Notes: generated from the sequence alone by a model not told the origin. DNA of 24,384 nt from Flavobacteriaceae bacterium (GCA_029253805.1 JAQWYU010000231.1:1-24384), one strand, 5' to 3'. Positions 8,486 through 17,472 are shown, counted from the stretch's first letter. A program made the numbers and translations.

Positions 8486-9871
8486 TTAACACAATTGATA
8501 TTCAGGAATGGACATTAGTTGAATACAATATTGAAATGAATTTTGAGACTGGTAAGCACTTAATAATTTACTAGTATCGATATCAATTCGTGGTACAACT
8601 AATATTTTACTTAATTCACTGAGTGACAAATTAGAGTAATGGGTTTTGAAATATGCATAGTCATTGTCTTCAACTGAAAACCGTTGCTTTTTTTTCTTGT
8701 AGAATTCTTTGTAGGTATCTTCAAACTCTCCCTTGGGCATCAAACTAATTTGACCATTACTAAATACTAAAGCAGGTAGTTTTAAACGAAACAATAATGA
8801 ATTCGAATCAATCCAATATCTATCTCCTTTCCAACCAGCTACATTAACAGGATACAAAAGTATTTGACCCATCATTTTTTGAAGGTATATGACCTGATTT
8901 TGTTTTTTAAACAAAGAAGGAATCACTTTTTGCATTCCAACCATAAGCTCAACAGGAGATTTAATTTTGACCCCAATATTTTTATCATCATAGAACCAGT
9001 CAGTCATAAACAAATAACGCATTAATTTTTCTATGTTGTAATCTTTATGAAATACAGTTGTTAGTTCTTCAATATGATCGATATCTTCAATAGGATTGAC
9101 AAAATAGCGATATACTTTAGAGCATATAAACTTTGCGCAAGCCCGCTGTTTTGTAATAATATCTATAATATCATCACCTCCAAAATTCCCGTTTTCTGCT
9201 AAAAAAATTTTAGAATCCATGTCATGTTTAGAAACTCTTAATACATAGTCGCCATTTGGTTTGAAACTCCAGCCAGTAAATGCTCTTGCAGCTTCTTTAA
9301 TATCAGACTCAGTATAATTCCCAATTCCTAAAGTAAAAAGCTCCATGAGTTCGCGAGCAAAATTCTCATTTGGTTTTTTCTTGAAATTGCGGTTATTATT
9401 GAGGTATTTGAGCATTGAGGCAGATCTAGAGATTGCTTTGACAAAATCTACAAAATTCCCTAAAGCATACGTGCGTAATGTATTATTAAATTTTAGAACA
9501 TGAAGGATGTTGGTATCTTTACAAACAAATATATTTGCCCAAAATAAAGTCATTTTTTCTCTAAGAACCTGCTCAGAGTTTGCTATTTTATTAAGCCATA
9601 TAAAGTTTAATTCTCTAACTTTTTTTTGACTTTTCTGTCTTAATTTTCGAGATTCTGCTTCTCCTAAATTTTTCCTTAGCTTGTTGTATGGAGTGTTAAA
9701 GTAATCTCCAAAATCAGAAAAATCTAATTTAATTGTTTCTATTTTTTTGGAAGCATTAAATAATCCGTTGACAATATTTATCTTGCTTAGCTTTTTAGAA
9801 TCATTAATCAATGAAGGTTTAGCTCCAAATCCAGCGCGCCAATATAGATGTACAAGTTCTGTTTGATTCAT
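8486..9871 (-). CDS. DUF1800 family protein
   Basis: A 461-residue member of the DUF1800 family, which typically accompanies DUF1501 in Bacteroidetes and Planctomycetes and has no assigned biochemical role. Family motifs are seen in order: the start HLYWRAGFG (8-16), FWANIF (110-115), NENFARELMELFTLG (168-182), YTESDIKEAARAFTGW (186-201), a GGDDIIDII segment, and KSPVELMVG further on. It ends with the family-like SIPEYQLC. There is no signal peptide, and an in-frame TAA lies two codons upstream of the ATG, so a longer secreted form is excluded. An 88-base gap precedes it. Family identity is strong; function and substrate are unknown. Confidence 0.88.
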   Translation of the reverse strand: MNQTELVHLYWRAGFGAKPSLINDSKKLSKINIVNGLFNASKKIETIKLDFSDFGDYFNTPYNKLRKNLGEAESRKLRQKSQKKVRELNFIWLNKIANSEQVLREKMTLFWANIFVCKDTNILHVLKFNNTLRTYALGNFVDFVKAISRSASMLKYLNNNRNFKKKPNENFARELMELFTLGIGNYTESDIKEAARAFTGWSFKPNGDYVLRVSKHDMDSKIFLAENGNFGGDDIIDIITKQRACAKFICSKVYRYFVNPIEDIDHIEELTTVFHKDYNIEKLMRYLFMTDWFYDDKNIGVKIKSPVELMVGMQKVIPSLFKKQNQVIYLQKMMGQILLYPVNVAGWKGDRYWIDSNSLLFRLKLPALVFSNGQISLMPKGEFEDTYKEFYKKKKQRFSVEDNDYAYFKTHYSNLSLSELSKILVVPRIDIDTSKLLSAYQSQNSFQYCIQLMSIPEYQLC

Positions 9872-9909
9872 TGCTTAGTTTTATAAATAGGACTGCTAAA
9901 AGTATTACT

Positions 9910-9928
9910 AGTTTAAATATAGTTTAAA
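9910..9928. repeat. Direct repeat AGTTTAAA with 11-base period upstream of the DUF1800 gene
   Basis: AGTTTAAA occurs at 9910-9917 and again at 9921-9928 in the 88-base gap between the GH43 and DUF1800 genes. The 11-base period is about one helical turn, and the copies lie about 40-57 bases upstream of the DUF1800 start, where a regulator could bind. I see no good -7 box beside it. In such AT-rich DNA it may be chance. Confidence 0.25.
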
Positions 9929-9959
9929 ATTCCGCTAAATAAAAATTGAAAAAACATGA

Positions 9960-10991
9960 TTAATAGGGGTTTAAAGTAACAATCGAACCGTCTGATCTGT
10001 ATGATATCTCAGCAACCTTTACAGATCGTAGATGAGTTACTCCTTTTGATAGGGAAGAATCATGGTAAAACAAATACGTTTTTCCATCGATATCGCAAAC
10101 AGAATGATGAGTAGTCCAACCAACAACAGGATTTAAAATACGCCCTTTATAAGTAAAAGGTCCATAAGGGTTATCACCTGTTGCATAGCAAATAAAATGA
10201 GTATCACCTGTTGAATATGAAAAATAATACAAGCCATTGCGTTTGTGCATCCAAGCGGCTTCAAAAAATCGACGATCGGTATCTCCTGACTTTAATAGTT
10301 GTCCTTTTTCGTCTAGAATTTGAAGTTCCTTAGGTTCTTCAGCAAATTCCAACAAATTGTCTGACATCTTGGCTACAAATGGTAACAAGGCAGGCTCATT
10401 AGCATCGGGGATGAATGCTGTGGGACTATCCGGTTGAGATGCATTAAACACACCCGTCTTCCAACGCTGTAATTGACCACCCCAAAGCCCACCAAAATAC
10501 ATAAAATAGTCCTCATTATCGTCTTTAAAAACGGCTGGATCTATAGAAAAACTCCCTTTAATAGCCTCTAACTGAGCCTTAAATGGACCTGTTGGAGAAT
10601 TGCTGATGGCTACACCTATACGAAAAACTCCTTCATAATCCTTGGCTGGAAAAAACAAGTAATAATTCCCGTTTTTCTCATTAGCATCTGGAGCCCACAT
10701 TTGCTGTTTTGCCCATAGAACGTCTTTGACGTGTAAAGCTACTCCATTATCTTCAGCATCACTTTCAATAGAATCCATGGATAACACATGGTAATCCTCC
10801 ATAGCAAAATGACTTCCTAAATCATCAAAAGCCTCCCCCGCATCAATATCATGTGATGGGTAAATATAAATTTTACCGTCAAACACATGAGCAGAAGGAT
10901 CTGCAGTATACATATGACTGACAAGTGGCTTGGACAAAGCTTTATTATTTAAATCCTCAAAATTTATGTGATCAATTGATTCTTCTGGCAT
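9960..10991 (-). CDS. GH43 family glycosidase, probable cytoplasmic beta-xylosidase
   Basis: A single-domain five-bladed beta-propeller glycosidase of 343 residues. The three GH43 catalytic carboxylates are visible: the general base Asp31 in TADPSAHVFDGK, the pKa-modulating Asp151 in SIDPAVF, and the general acid Glu244 in FFEAAWMHK. GWTTHHS near 291-297 fits the family's central metal or His site. The DPSAHVF / YPSHDID pattern resembles GH43 subfamily 1, which contains beta-xylosidases, but the subfamily is my recollection and not tested. There is no signal peptide, so it probably cleaves imported xylo-oligosaccharides in the cytoplasm. It lies 10 bases after the GPH symporter gene, its likely functional partner. 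An alpha-L-arabinofuranosidase or mixed activity cannot be excluded. Confidence 0.9.
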   Translation of the reverse strand: MPEESIDHINFEDLNNKALSKPLVSHMYTADPSAHVFDGKIYIYPSHDIDAGEAFDDLGSHFAMEDYHVLSMDSIESDAEDNGVALHVKDVLWAKQQMWAPDANEKNGNYYLFFPAKDYEGVFRIGVAISNSPTGPFKAQLEAIKGSFSIDPAVFKDDNEDYFMYFGGLWGGQLQRWKTGVFNASQPDSPTAFIPDANEPALLPFVAKMSDNLLEFAEEPKELQILDEKGQLLKSGDTDRRFFEAAWMHKRNGLYYFSYSTGDTHFICYATGDNPYGPFTYKGRILNPVVGWTTHHSVCDIDGKTYLFYHDSSLSKGVTHLRSVKVAEISYRSDGSIVTLNPY

Positions 10992-11001
10992 GTTCGTTTA
11001 T

Positions 11002-12441
11002 CTAATTCGTTCTTCGTTGTTTTAAATCTATTTCAATTTTTGATTCCATATCTTTATTAATTTCATAGAAGAATAACAATACGACACCAATTAAAAATGG
11101 AATAGATGGATATATACTAACTAACATTTTTATTCCATGTATAGCTAATTCTGTTTGCCCATTTTCAATTCCAGGAAGGTACCCATAGGATCCTAATATT
11201 TTTGCAACCAAAGCACCACCGATGGCGAGACCCATTTTCAAACCAACCATCATTGCTGAAAAAATAATAGCAGTGGCTCTACGATTATTTTTCCATTCTG
11301 AATAATCTGCGACATCTGCAATCATAGCCCAAAGTAATGGAATAGTTATTCCATAAAAGAAACCATGTAATACTTGTGCCCCAAAAATGAGTTCAAGTGA
11401 TGATTTATCAAAGAAATTAAATAATATGATAAATAGTGTAGATACCAATAGAAAGAAACCAAAAACATTTCTTTTGCCATATGAATCCGCTAGTGGTTTA
11501 GAGACTCCTATTCCTACAATCATAAAAATAATACCTCCTGCATTAAACAATCCAAAACCTGCTGATATTGGATCATTCCCAAAGAAATTAATTCCAATAC
11601 TAGATAAAAAATTTAAAACAGGGCTTATGAAATCTGTTAAGCGGGCTTCATCTACATAATTTTCAAAATAATAAACATAAGATCCACCTTTCATAGCCAA
11701 AGACACAAATGTAAGCGTTGTCAAAACTAGCATTATGATCCATGGTTTATTTTTAATTAAATCTAAAACATCTTCAATAATAGTCGATTTTTGTTCTAGT
11801 GTTGGAACAACACGTTCTTTGGTTGTAGCGAAAGTAATAAGTAACAATATTGTACCAATAATTGCTAGCCAAGTCATGACAAGCTCAATTCCTAAAGTTT
11901 TATTGCCATTCCCCACATAAATAATTATAGGTAACATAAAAACCTGAACAAAGAACTGTGCGAACATAACTGCAACAAACCGGTAAGAAGATATGCTATT
12001 CCTCTGTTTCATATCACCTGTAATTACCCCACTCAAAGCTGAATAAGGTAAATTACTAGCCGCGTAAAACAAAAGTAATAAAGTATAAGTAACAACGGCA
12101 TAAATTACTTTTCCTTGATATTTAAAATCAGGAGTACTGAATGCCAACACTGAAATAACTCCAAGAGGGATAGCTGTCCATAAAATCCAAGGTCTAAACT
12201 TACCCCACTTAGAGTTAGTTCGGTCTGCAATAGCTCCTACAATAGGGTTAAAACCAATTGCAGCAATGAATCCAACAAAAAATATAATAGCTGTAGCATC
12301 ATTGGCTTCTAGTCCATAAATATCAGTGTAGAAATAGGCCAAATATGTCATTAGGGTTTGAAAAACTAAGTTAGCAGCAAGGTCTCCCAAACTGTAACCA
12401 ATTTTTTCACTAATAGAAATTTTCTCAGAAATTGAACTCAT
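11002..12441 (-). CDS. GPH-family glycoside/pentoside:cation symporter
   Basis: An inner-membrane transporter of 479 residues in the glycoside-pentoside-hexuronide:cation symporter family (MelB/XylP-like). The N-terminal EKIGYSLGDLAANL is family-typical, as is GAIADRTNSKWGKFRPW (69-85), which corresponds to the conserved loop between helices 2 and 3. A second conserved loop in the C-terminal half reads MIADVADYSEWKNNRRATA. About a dozen hydrophobic helices are present. The gene sits between the GH10 xylanase (27 bases upstream) and GH43 (10 bases downstream), so xylobiose or other short xylo-oligosaccharides are the likely cargo. This is one of two sugar symporters in the locus and belongs to a different superfamily from the SSS protein near xylA. 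Confidence 0.92.
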   Translation of the reverse strand: MSSISEKISISEKIGYSLGDLAANLVFQTLMTYLAYFYTDIYGLEANDATAIIFFVGFIAAIGFNPIVGAIADRTNSKWGKFRPWILWTAIPLGVISVLAFSTPDFKYQGKVIYAVVTYTLLLLFYAASNLPYSALSGVITGDMKQRNSISSYRFVAVMFAQFFVQVFMLPIIIYVGNGNKTLGIELVMTWLAIIGTILLLITFATTKERVVPTLEQKSTIIEDVLDLIKNKPWIIMLVLTTLTFVSLAMKGGSYVYYFENYVDEARLTDFISPVLNFLSSIGINFFGNDPISAGFGLFNAGGIIFMIVGIGVSKPLADSYGKRNVFGFFLLVSTLFIILFNFFDKSSLELIFGAQVLHGFFYGITIPLLWAMIADVADYSEWKNNRRATAIIFSAMMVGLKMGLAIGGALVAKILGSYGYLPGIENGQTELAIHGIKMLVSIYPSIPFLIGVVLLFFYEINKDMESKIEIDLKQRRTN

Positions 12442-12468
12442 AATGATTGTATATAATTAGTTATTAAA

Positions 12469-13611
12469 TTAGTTCCCAATCAGGTTAATCAATTTATTAT
12501 AAGCTTGTTTAGGTTTATAATAACGATCAAATAACAAAGGATAGTTTGTCCGCCCTTTTATTGGCCAATCGTTAAGCCAAGAATGCTTATCCATAACCCC
12601 CCAAAATGTAACTCTGCTAATTTTATCCTGGTGTTTGATAAATAACTTAAAAATATCTTCATACCGCTTCGCTAACTGTTTTTCGATGCTTTGTGGTAAT
12701 CCATTTTCATATGGATTCATTTTAGGATCACCTTCAAATTTTGAAAAATTTTGAGTGACTTCAGCCCCAACTAATTTCCATGGGTTTGGTAAAACTGTGA
12801 TGTCCAACTCCGTAAACATAACCTCAACCCCTAGCTCAGAAATATTTAATATGATCTGTTCAATTTCTTTCAAACTAGGAGAGTCTAATCTCCAGTGGGC
12901 TTGAGCACCAATAGCACTAATCTTAGTCCCATTAGATTGGAGTCTTTTTACCATTTCAAGAACTCCGGCAAGTTTGGCAGGCTTGTATAGATTATAATCA
13001 TTATAAATCAAGTCGGCATCCGGATCGGATATTTCAACTAATTTAAAGATGTTTTCTATATAATTATCTCCCATCTGATTTTTAAAAACAGATGACCTTA
13101 GCGATCCATCTTCATTGAAAGCCTCATTTACCACATCCCAAGCATCAATTTTGCCCTTGTACCTAGAAACTACTGTACCAATGTGATTTTCTACATGATT
13201 TATAAATTCATCAGAACTTTCCGTTCTTTTCATAAAATCCGCAAGCTGGTTATGCCAAACTAAGGCATGTCCGACAATATACATATTGTTTTTAACTCCT
13301 AATTCGACGTATTTATCTCCAGCAACAAAGTTAAAGTGATTAGGAGCTGGCTGAACATACATCCATTTTAAAGAATTCTCAGGCGTGATGGAATTGAATT
13401 CAGATCTTACTATGTTTTCAGACTTTGAATCTCTACCCATAATAATATCTTCATTAATGGCTGCTCCAATGTAAAAAAGGTCTTTGTATTTATCACTCAA
13501 AGACTCTTTTGTATCAATATTTGATTTATATAATCCATTAGCACAACTTATAGAACACACAATTATCAATATAATACTTGTAACTGTGAATTTGGTTATA
13601 TTTATTTTCAT
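12469..13611 (-). CDS. GH10 endo-1,4-beta-xylanase lipoprotein
   Basis: A TIM-barrel xylanase of 380 residues that cuts internal beta-1,4 links in xylan. The N-terminus is a lipoprotein signal with SISC as the likely lipobox (Cys23), so the enzyme is probably anchored at the outer membrane. The substrate-site segment VGHALVWHNQ lies at 113-122. The acid/base Glu163 lies in WDVVNEAF, the nucleophile Glu268 in MFTELDI, and the conserved FWGVMDKHSW at 336-345 lines the active site. No carbohydrate-binding module is attached and the length is that of a bare catalytic domain. It lies 21 bases after the beta-helix gene and 27 bases before the GPH symporter gene, in what looks like one operon. Confidence 0.96.
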   Translation of the reverse strand: MKINITKFTVTSIILIIVCSISCANGLYKSNIDTKESLSDKYKDLFYIGAAINEDIIMGRDSKSENIVRSEFNSITPENSLKWMYVQPAPNHFNFVAGDKYVELGVKNNMYIVGHALVWHNQLADFMKRTESSDEFINHVENHIGTVVSRYKGKIDAWDVVNEAFNEDGSLRSSVFKNQMGDNYIENIFKLVEISDPDADLIYNDYNLYKPAKLAGVLEMVKRLQSNGTKISAIGAQAHWRLDSPSLKEIEQIILNISELGVEVMFTELDITVLPNPWKLVGAEVTQNFSKFEGDPKMNPYENGLPQSIEKQLAKRYEDIFKLFIKHQDKISRVTFWGVMDKHSWLNDWPIKGRTNYPLLFDRYYKPKQAYNKLINLIGN

Positions 13612-13632
13612 TTTATAGATTTATATTAAAGA

Positions 13633-15891
13633 CTACTGTTTTAATAGCTTAAATGTTCTTGATTCGTTATCAACTTGAACTTTGATAAAATAAAGACCTG
13701 ATTTTAGACTTCTAACGTCAATAGAGGCAGAATTTGGTTCCATCTGAATTATTTTCGATAAATCATATTCTTTGCCATTTAGATCAACGATAATAATAGT
13801 AGTTTTAGAATTTATGCCTGAAATGGTAACTTTATTTGTTGCTGGGTTTGGATAAATAAAACTCTCTAGTAAATTTGAACCAACTGTACTAATATTTAAT
13901 GATGGATCTATATATTCGTAAGCGCCAATATCAACTATGTTCTCAGAATTTGAAAAATCTAAAGGACCAGAACCTTGTAAAACGAGGGAAAAATCATCGA
14001 TGTAGAAACTAGCAGCTTCTTCATTAACAGCGGAGGGACCCTTGACATAAAACCAAAAACTATCTGGTTCTGAATCATGAGTATAATCCCCGCTAAGCTG
14101 AGTCCAACTTTCATCAGAAACTGCTACAGAACTGGAAAGAAGACTGTTATAAAGCGGATCAGACCCCGCAACATCACTTCTTATTGTTAAGTCTGCAGTA
14201 CCTGAAGAACCTGGGGTTAATTTAACCGAAACATAAAATGTGTAGGTTTCGCCTAAAGTCAATAAATCATCTAAATAGATTCTGGGACTGTGCCAGTTTG
14301 CTGTTCTTCCACTAACATAAAGGCTATTACTACCCGATTGTGCAGCATCAGCGCTTAAAGAAAGTGTGGCCCCCCAAGGAACCCATCCGTCTGTGGAGTT
14401 TTCAAAGCTAGTTGACGATACTGCATCATTGTCACTTTCAGGTCGAAGGTTTCCGTTAATATCATTGAGCGGAGAAAAATTTGGATTACCTGAATCTATA
14501 GCTGGTGAGCTAGCTGAGAGTTCAAAATTAGTAAGAGATATATCAATTGATCCATTAACTACAGTTGGAACAGAATTAAATAACGGATCTACATCTATCA
14601 TATTACAACAAGAAACATAATTATAAGGAACTCCATTATCGTCTGAGGGAAGTTTGCCATTTAAAAAAATATTATTACTTACATTTCTTGATCCACTAAT
14701 ATTCTGAAGCTCTAAAGCTGAGAATAAATTATCTCTAGTTACCACAATATTATTAACAACCGTAGCATTTACTACTCTATTTGCTTTAATCCCACCCACT
14801 TTCTGACCTCTGTGACCAGGATTACCGTCGGCGACCGATAAATCTTGAATTATTTCGTGTACACCATTATAGAACAAAGTATTATTTTGAAAAATAGCTG
14901 AAGCCCCTAACGAATTATCGAAATTAATACCATTTTTTCCATTATTAACACATACATTATTTTCAAATAAAAACGTTCCAACATACCCATCATCACTTCG
15001 AGTTACATACAATCCCTGACCATCTAAAATATTATTGTAATCAGCGGTTCCATAATTTGGATTTGTATTCCCTGAATTATCTGGGAGTTGAGTGACATAA
15101 AAAGGAATTCGGTTCCAGTTATTGTAAACGAGGTTCCCCCGCATAATCATTTTTACATCTGAAGAATTATCTCCTTCTAAAGCAATTGTTTCAGCATATA
15201 CAATGGCGCTGGAGGCAGAAGAAGTCCACCAAGTAGCGTTATAAACTTCATTGTATTCTATGGTAATATGGTCCGAATCATTAAAACGAATTCCTGAGCC
15301 AGCTATATCATGAACAGTATTGTTACTGATAATAATGTGATGATGAGCTCCGTAGCCGCCCCAAATACCCTTTCCTGAAAAATATGTATGGTTATAGGTT
15401 ATGTTATCACTCTGATTTGAAGCAGCTAAAACTTTATACTCACGGTCAGCATAAGCTTCGGCATAAGTAATTCCGGCCGCTGGTCCTTCAACTTCAAAAC
15501 CTTCAATAATTACATAGTTCATATCGTTTGAAATTATAATCCCACCTCGCCCATCAAATTGAATTTTAGGATTATGATCTTGAAAATTTTTTAAAGTAAT
15601 ATATGCTCCTTCTGTTCCAGACTTGTTGATTGTAACTACATGTGGATTATTCATGTTTGTGTTAGTTGAAGTATCAACGGTTCCAAATCCACTATTTCGG
15701 TAAGTACCATTCATCACATAAACAGTGCCACCTGCTTCAACCTCTAAAATTCCTCTATTGATAGTCTTGAAAGGAGATTCTTCAGATCCATTATTAGTGT
15801 CAAGACCTAATTCATCAGAAATATAAAAGTCCTGAGAATTTAATCCAATAGAAAAAAACGAGATTAATAACACCATCAAGCTTCTAACCAT
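13633..15891 (-). CDS. Secreted beta-helix protein with inserted CBM22/CBM4_9-like module and T9SS tail
   Basis: A 752-residue secreted protein. Residues 1-19 are a signal peptide. Residues about 20-460 form a right-handed parallel beta-helix, seen as repeated Asn-rich turns (ISNNTVHDIAGSG, IEYNEVYN, FENNVCVNNGKNG, FQNNTLFYNG). This fold is used by polysaccharide lyases and several glycosidases. SPAIDSGNP...DINGNLRP (462-484) and VDIGAYEY (653-660) are the two halves of the usual closing motif of such proteins. Between them, at about 490-638, lies a CBM22/CBM4_9-like module (FENSTDGW, SGRTANWHSPRI, FYIDDFSL). Residues 672-752 are a T9SS sorting domain (YPNPATNKV ... LKSGLYFIKV). The catalytic activity is unassigned. 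A xylan-active lyase or hydrolase is a guess from the CBM and neighbours. Confidence 0.82.
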   Translation of the reverse strand: MVRSLMVLLISFFSIGLNSQDFYISDELGLDTNNGSEESPFKTINRGILEVEAGGTVYVMNGTYRNSGFGTVDTSTNTNMNNPHVVTINKSGTEGAYITLKNFQDHNPKIQFDGRGGIIISNDMNYVIIEGFEVEGPAAGITYAEAYADREYKVLAASNQSDNITYNHTYFSGKGIWGGYGAHHHIIISNNTVHDIAGSGIRFNDSDHITIEYNEVYNATWWTSSASSAIVYAETIALEGDNSSDVKMIMRGNLVYNNWNRIPFYVTQLPDNSGNTNPNYGTADYNNILDGQGLYVTRSDDGYVGTFLFENNVCVNNGKNGINFDNSLGASAIFQNNTLFYNGVHEIIQDLSVADGNPGHRGQKVGGIKANRVVNATVVNNIVVTRDNLFSALELQNISGSRNVSNNIFLNGKLPSDDNGVPYNYVSCCNMIDVDPLFNSVPTVVNGSIDISLTNFELSASSPAIDSGNPNFSPLNDINGNLRPESDNDAVSSTSFENSTDGWVPWGATLSLSADAAQSGSNSLYVSGRTANWHSPRIYLDDLLTLGETYTFYVSVKLTPGSSGTADLTIRSDVAGSDPLYNSLLSSSVAVSDESWTQLSGDYTHDSEPDSFWFYVKGPSAVNEEAASFYIDDFSLVLQGSGPLDFSNSENIVDIGAYEYIDPSLNISTVGSNLLESFIYPNPATNKVTISGINSKTTIIIVDLNGKEYDLSKIIQMEPNSASIDVRSLKSGLYFIKVQVDNESRTFKLLKQ

Positions 15892-16023
15892 AATGTATTT
15901 TTTATAAAAATTTACAAAATCAATTATATAAATATAAGACTAACAACATAACTACAATGCAATAATTAAATCAAAAAATATAAATATTGAAGAAACATTT
16001 AATAGCAAAAAATAACACAACTA
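15892..16023 (-). other. 132-base gap between sulfatase and beta-helix genes
   Basis: This is the largest space between genes in the window and is extremely AT-rich. On the minus strand I see two TATTTTTTG strings, each one base too long for the TAnnTTTG box, and neither has a TTG at correct spacing. There is no clear hairpin with a T-run. An internal promoter or RNA processing site is possible but not supported by a good match. Confidence 0.4.
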
Positions 16024-17463
16024 TCACAAGGATGGGTCTTTCTTGACATATTCACGCATTAATTTTAATTTGTTACTATATTTCTTGACTAATTCTACAT
16101 TTGCTGGAAATTTAGAAATATCAATATTTTGTTTCAAATCAGTTTTCAAATTATATAACATATTTCCTAAATAGTCATTTCCGCGATAAAATTCTGTATA
16201 GGAATAATTTTCATCAATAACAGCCTCACCCTCTTTATAACGAGTGTATACTTCGTTCTTAAGTTGAATTGAAGGATCTTTTAAAACAGGTGTCAAACTC
16301 ATGCCTTGAATATAATCAGGTGGAGTAATGTTAGCTAATTCGCACAAAGTTGGATACACATCTACTAGTTCAGTAAAAGAACTTGTTACTTGATTTTTAG
16401 CATAGTCTGGAGAAGAAATAATGAATGGAATTTTAACAGCTTCATGAAATGTACTATGCTTACACCAAAAACCATGTTCTCCTAAAAAATATCCGTGGTC
16501 ACTCCACAGAATTACTGTTGTGTTATCTCTCAAACCTAAATCGTCTAATCCTTTAACTAATTCTCCAATGAGGGCATCCATGTAAGTTACACTAGCATAA
16601 TAACCATGTACGAGATTTCTTGCTAAATCATCACTTAATTGACCTTCTGATGGAACATCTAAGTAATTTTTTCTTAATTCTGCTGAGTTATGTTGAGCTT
16701 CTATAGCAATAAGTGGTGAGTTTTCCGGCTGGTAACTGTTATCTGCTAATTTAATAGAGTCATGATCATACATATCCCAATACTTTTTTGGCTGTATAAA
16801 AGGTAAGTGTGGAGATACATAGCCTACAGCCATAAAAAATGGTTGATTAGTTTCTTTTAGTGATGTTAGTTTATTGATTGCATTCTTAGTTATTTTACCA
16901 TCATTGTAGGAGTAATCGTCCACATCTGGATATTCATAAGTTAAGTTCTTTTTACCATATTCACCTCTTTCAGCATTTGCTATTCTAGCTATAGATTTAG
17001 GGTCTTGAAAATCTCCTTGGATTTGCCCATTATCTTTTTCTGACCAATGCTCTTTAAAATCGTCTGAATGGTGATATATCTTACCGTAAGAAATTGTTTC
17101 ATATCCGTTGTCCTTAAATATTTGATTTAAAGAAATTGCTTTTGGAGTATCGACGTGAGCTCTTGTAGAGTAATCGTTAAATCTATTTTGACTAGGTCGA
17201 ATCCCTGTCATAAGACTCGCTCTACTTGCTCCACAAACTGCTATATTTGTATAAGCATTATTAAATTGAAGACCTTCAGAAGCTAATTTGTCAATGTTAG
17301 GGGTGATCATTTTCGTTTCGCCATATGAACTAATTTTAGGTCTAAAATCATCAATTGAAATGAAAAGAATATTTTGTTTTTTGGTTTGTTCCTGACTACT
17401 AATAGTCTGAGTTGTTGTGATAATTCCTAAGAAAAAGATACTTATTTTGTAAATTGAGTTCAT
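16024..17463 (-). CDS. S1 family sulfatase, iduronate-2-sulfatase-like
   Basis: A formylglycine-dependent sulfatase of 479 residues that hydrolyses sulfate esters. Residues 1-23 form a signal peptide (ending TISSQ), so it is periplasmic or exported. The metal pair is Asp38-Asp39 in ISIDDFRP. The maturation motif CGASR puts the formylglycine precursor at Cys77, in the C-x-A-x-R form. Other active-site elements are YGKIYHH (126-132), SPHLPF (217-222), SDHGYFLGEHG (321-331) and KHS (335-337). IDDFRP and the EHGFWCKHS string resemble the iduronate-2-sulfatase-like subgroup. It is the third of three tandem sulfatase genes, 9 bases after the second. It would need a formylglycine-generating enzyme encoded elsewhere. 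Its target is inferred to be a sulfated xylose or uronic residue. Confidence 0.92.
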   Translation of the reverse strand: MNSIYKISIFFLGIITTTQTISSQEQTKKQNILFISIDDFRPKISSYGETKMITPNIDKLASEGLQFNNAYTNIAVCGASRASLMTGIRPSQNRFNDYSTRAHVDTPKAISLNQIFKDNGYETISYGKIYHHSDDFKEHWSEKDNGQIQGDFQDPKSIARIANAERGEYGKKNLTYEYPDVDDYSYNDGKITKNAINKLTSLKETNQPFFMAVGYVSPHLPFIQPKKYWDMYDHDSIKLADNSYQPENSPLIAIEAQHNSAELRKNYLDVPSEGQLSDDLARNLVHGYYASVTYMDALIGELVKGLDDLGLRDNTTVILWSDHGYFLGEHGFWCKHSTFHEAVKIPFIISSPDYAKNQVTSSFTELVDVYPTLCELANITPPDYIQGMSLTPVLKDPSIQLKNEVYTRYKEGEAVIDENYSYTEFYRGNDYLGNMLYNLKTDLKQNIDISKFPANVELVKKYSNKLKLMREYVKKDPSL

Positions 17464-17472
17464 AATAAACGT

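Noticed and set aside
11387..14620. Plus-strand open frames within the GPH symporter and beta-helix genes
   Set aside because: They are shadows of strongly supported minus-strand genes with no domains.
13633..15891. Assignment of the beta-helix protein to GH120 or GH141
   Set aside because: Comparison from memory with a GH120 beta-xylosidase shows only general beta-helix similarity, and no GH141 signature could be identified by eye.
15892..16023. Promoter in the gap before the beta-helix gene
   Set aside because: The TATTTTTTG strings are one base too long for the -7 box and lack a properly spaced TTG.
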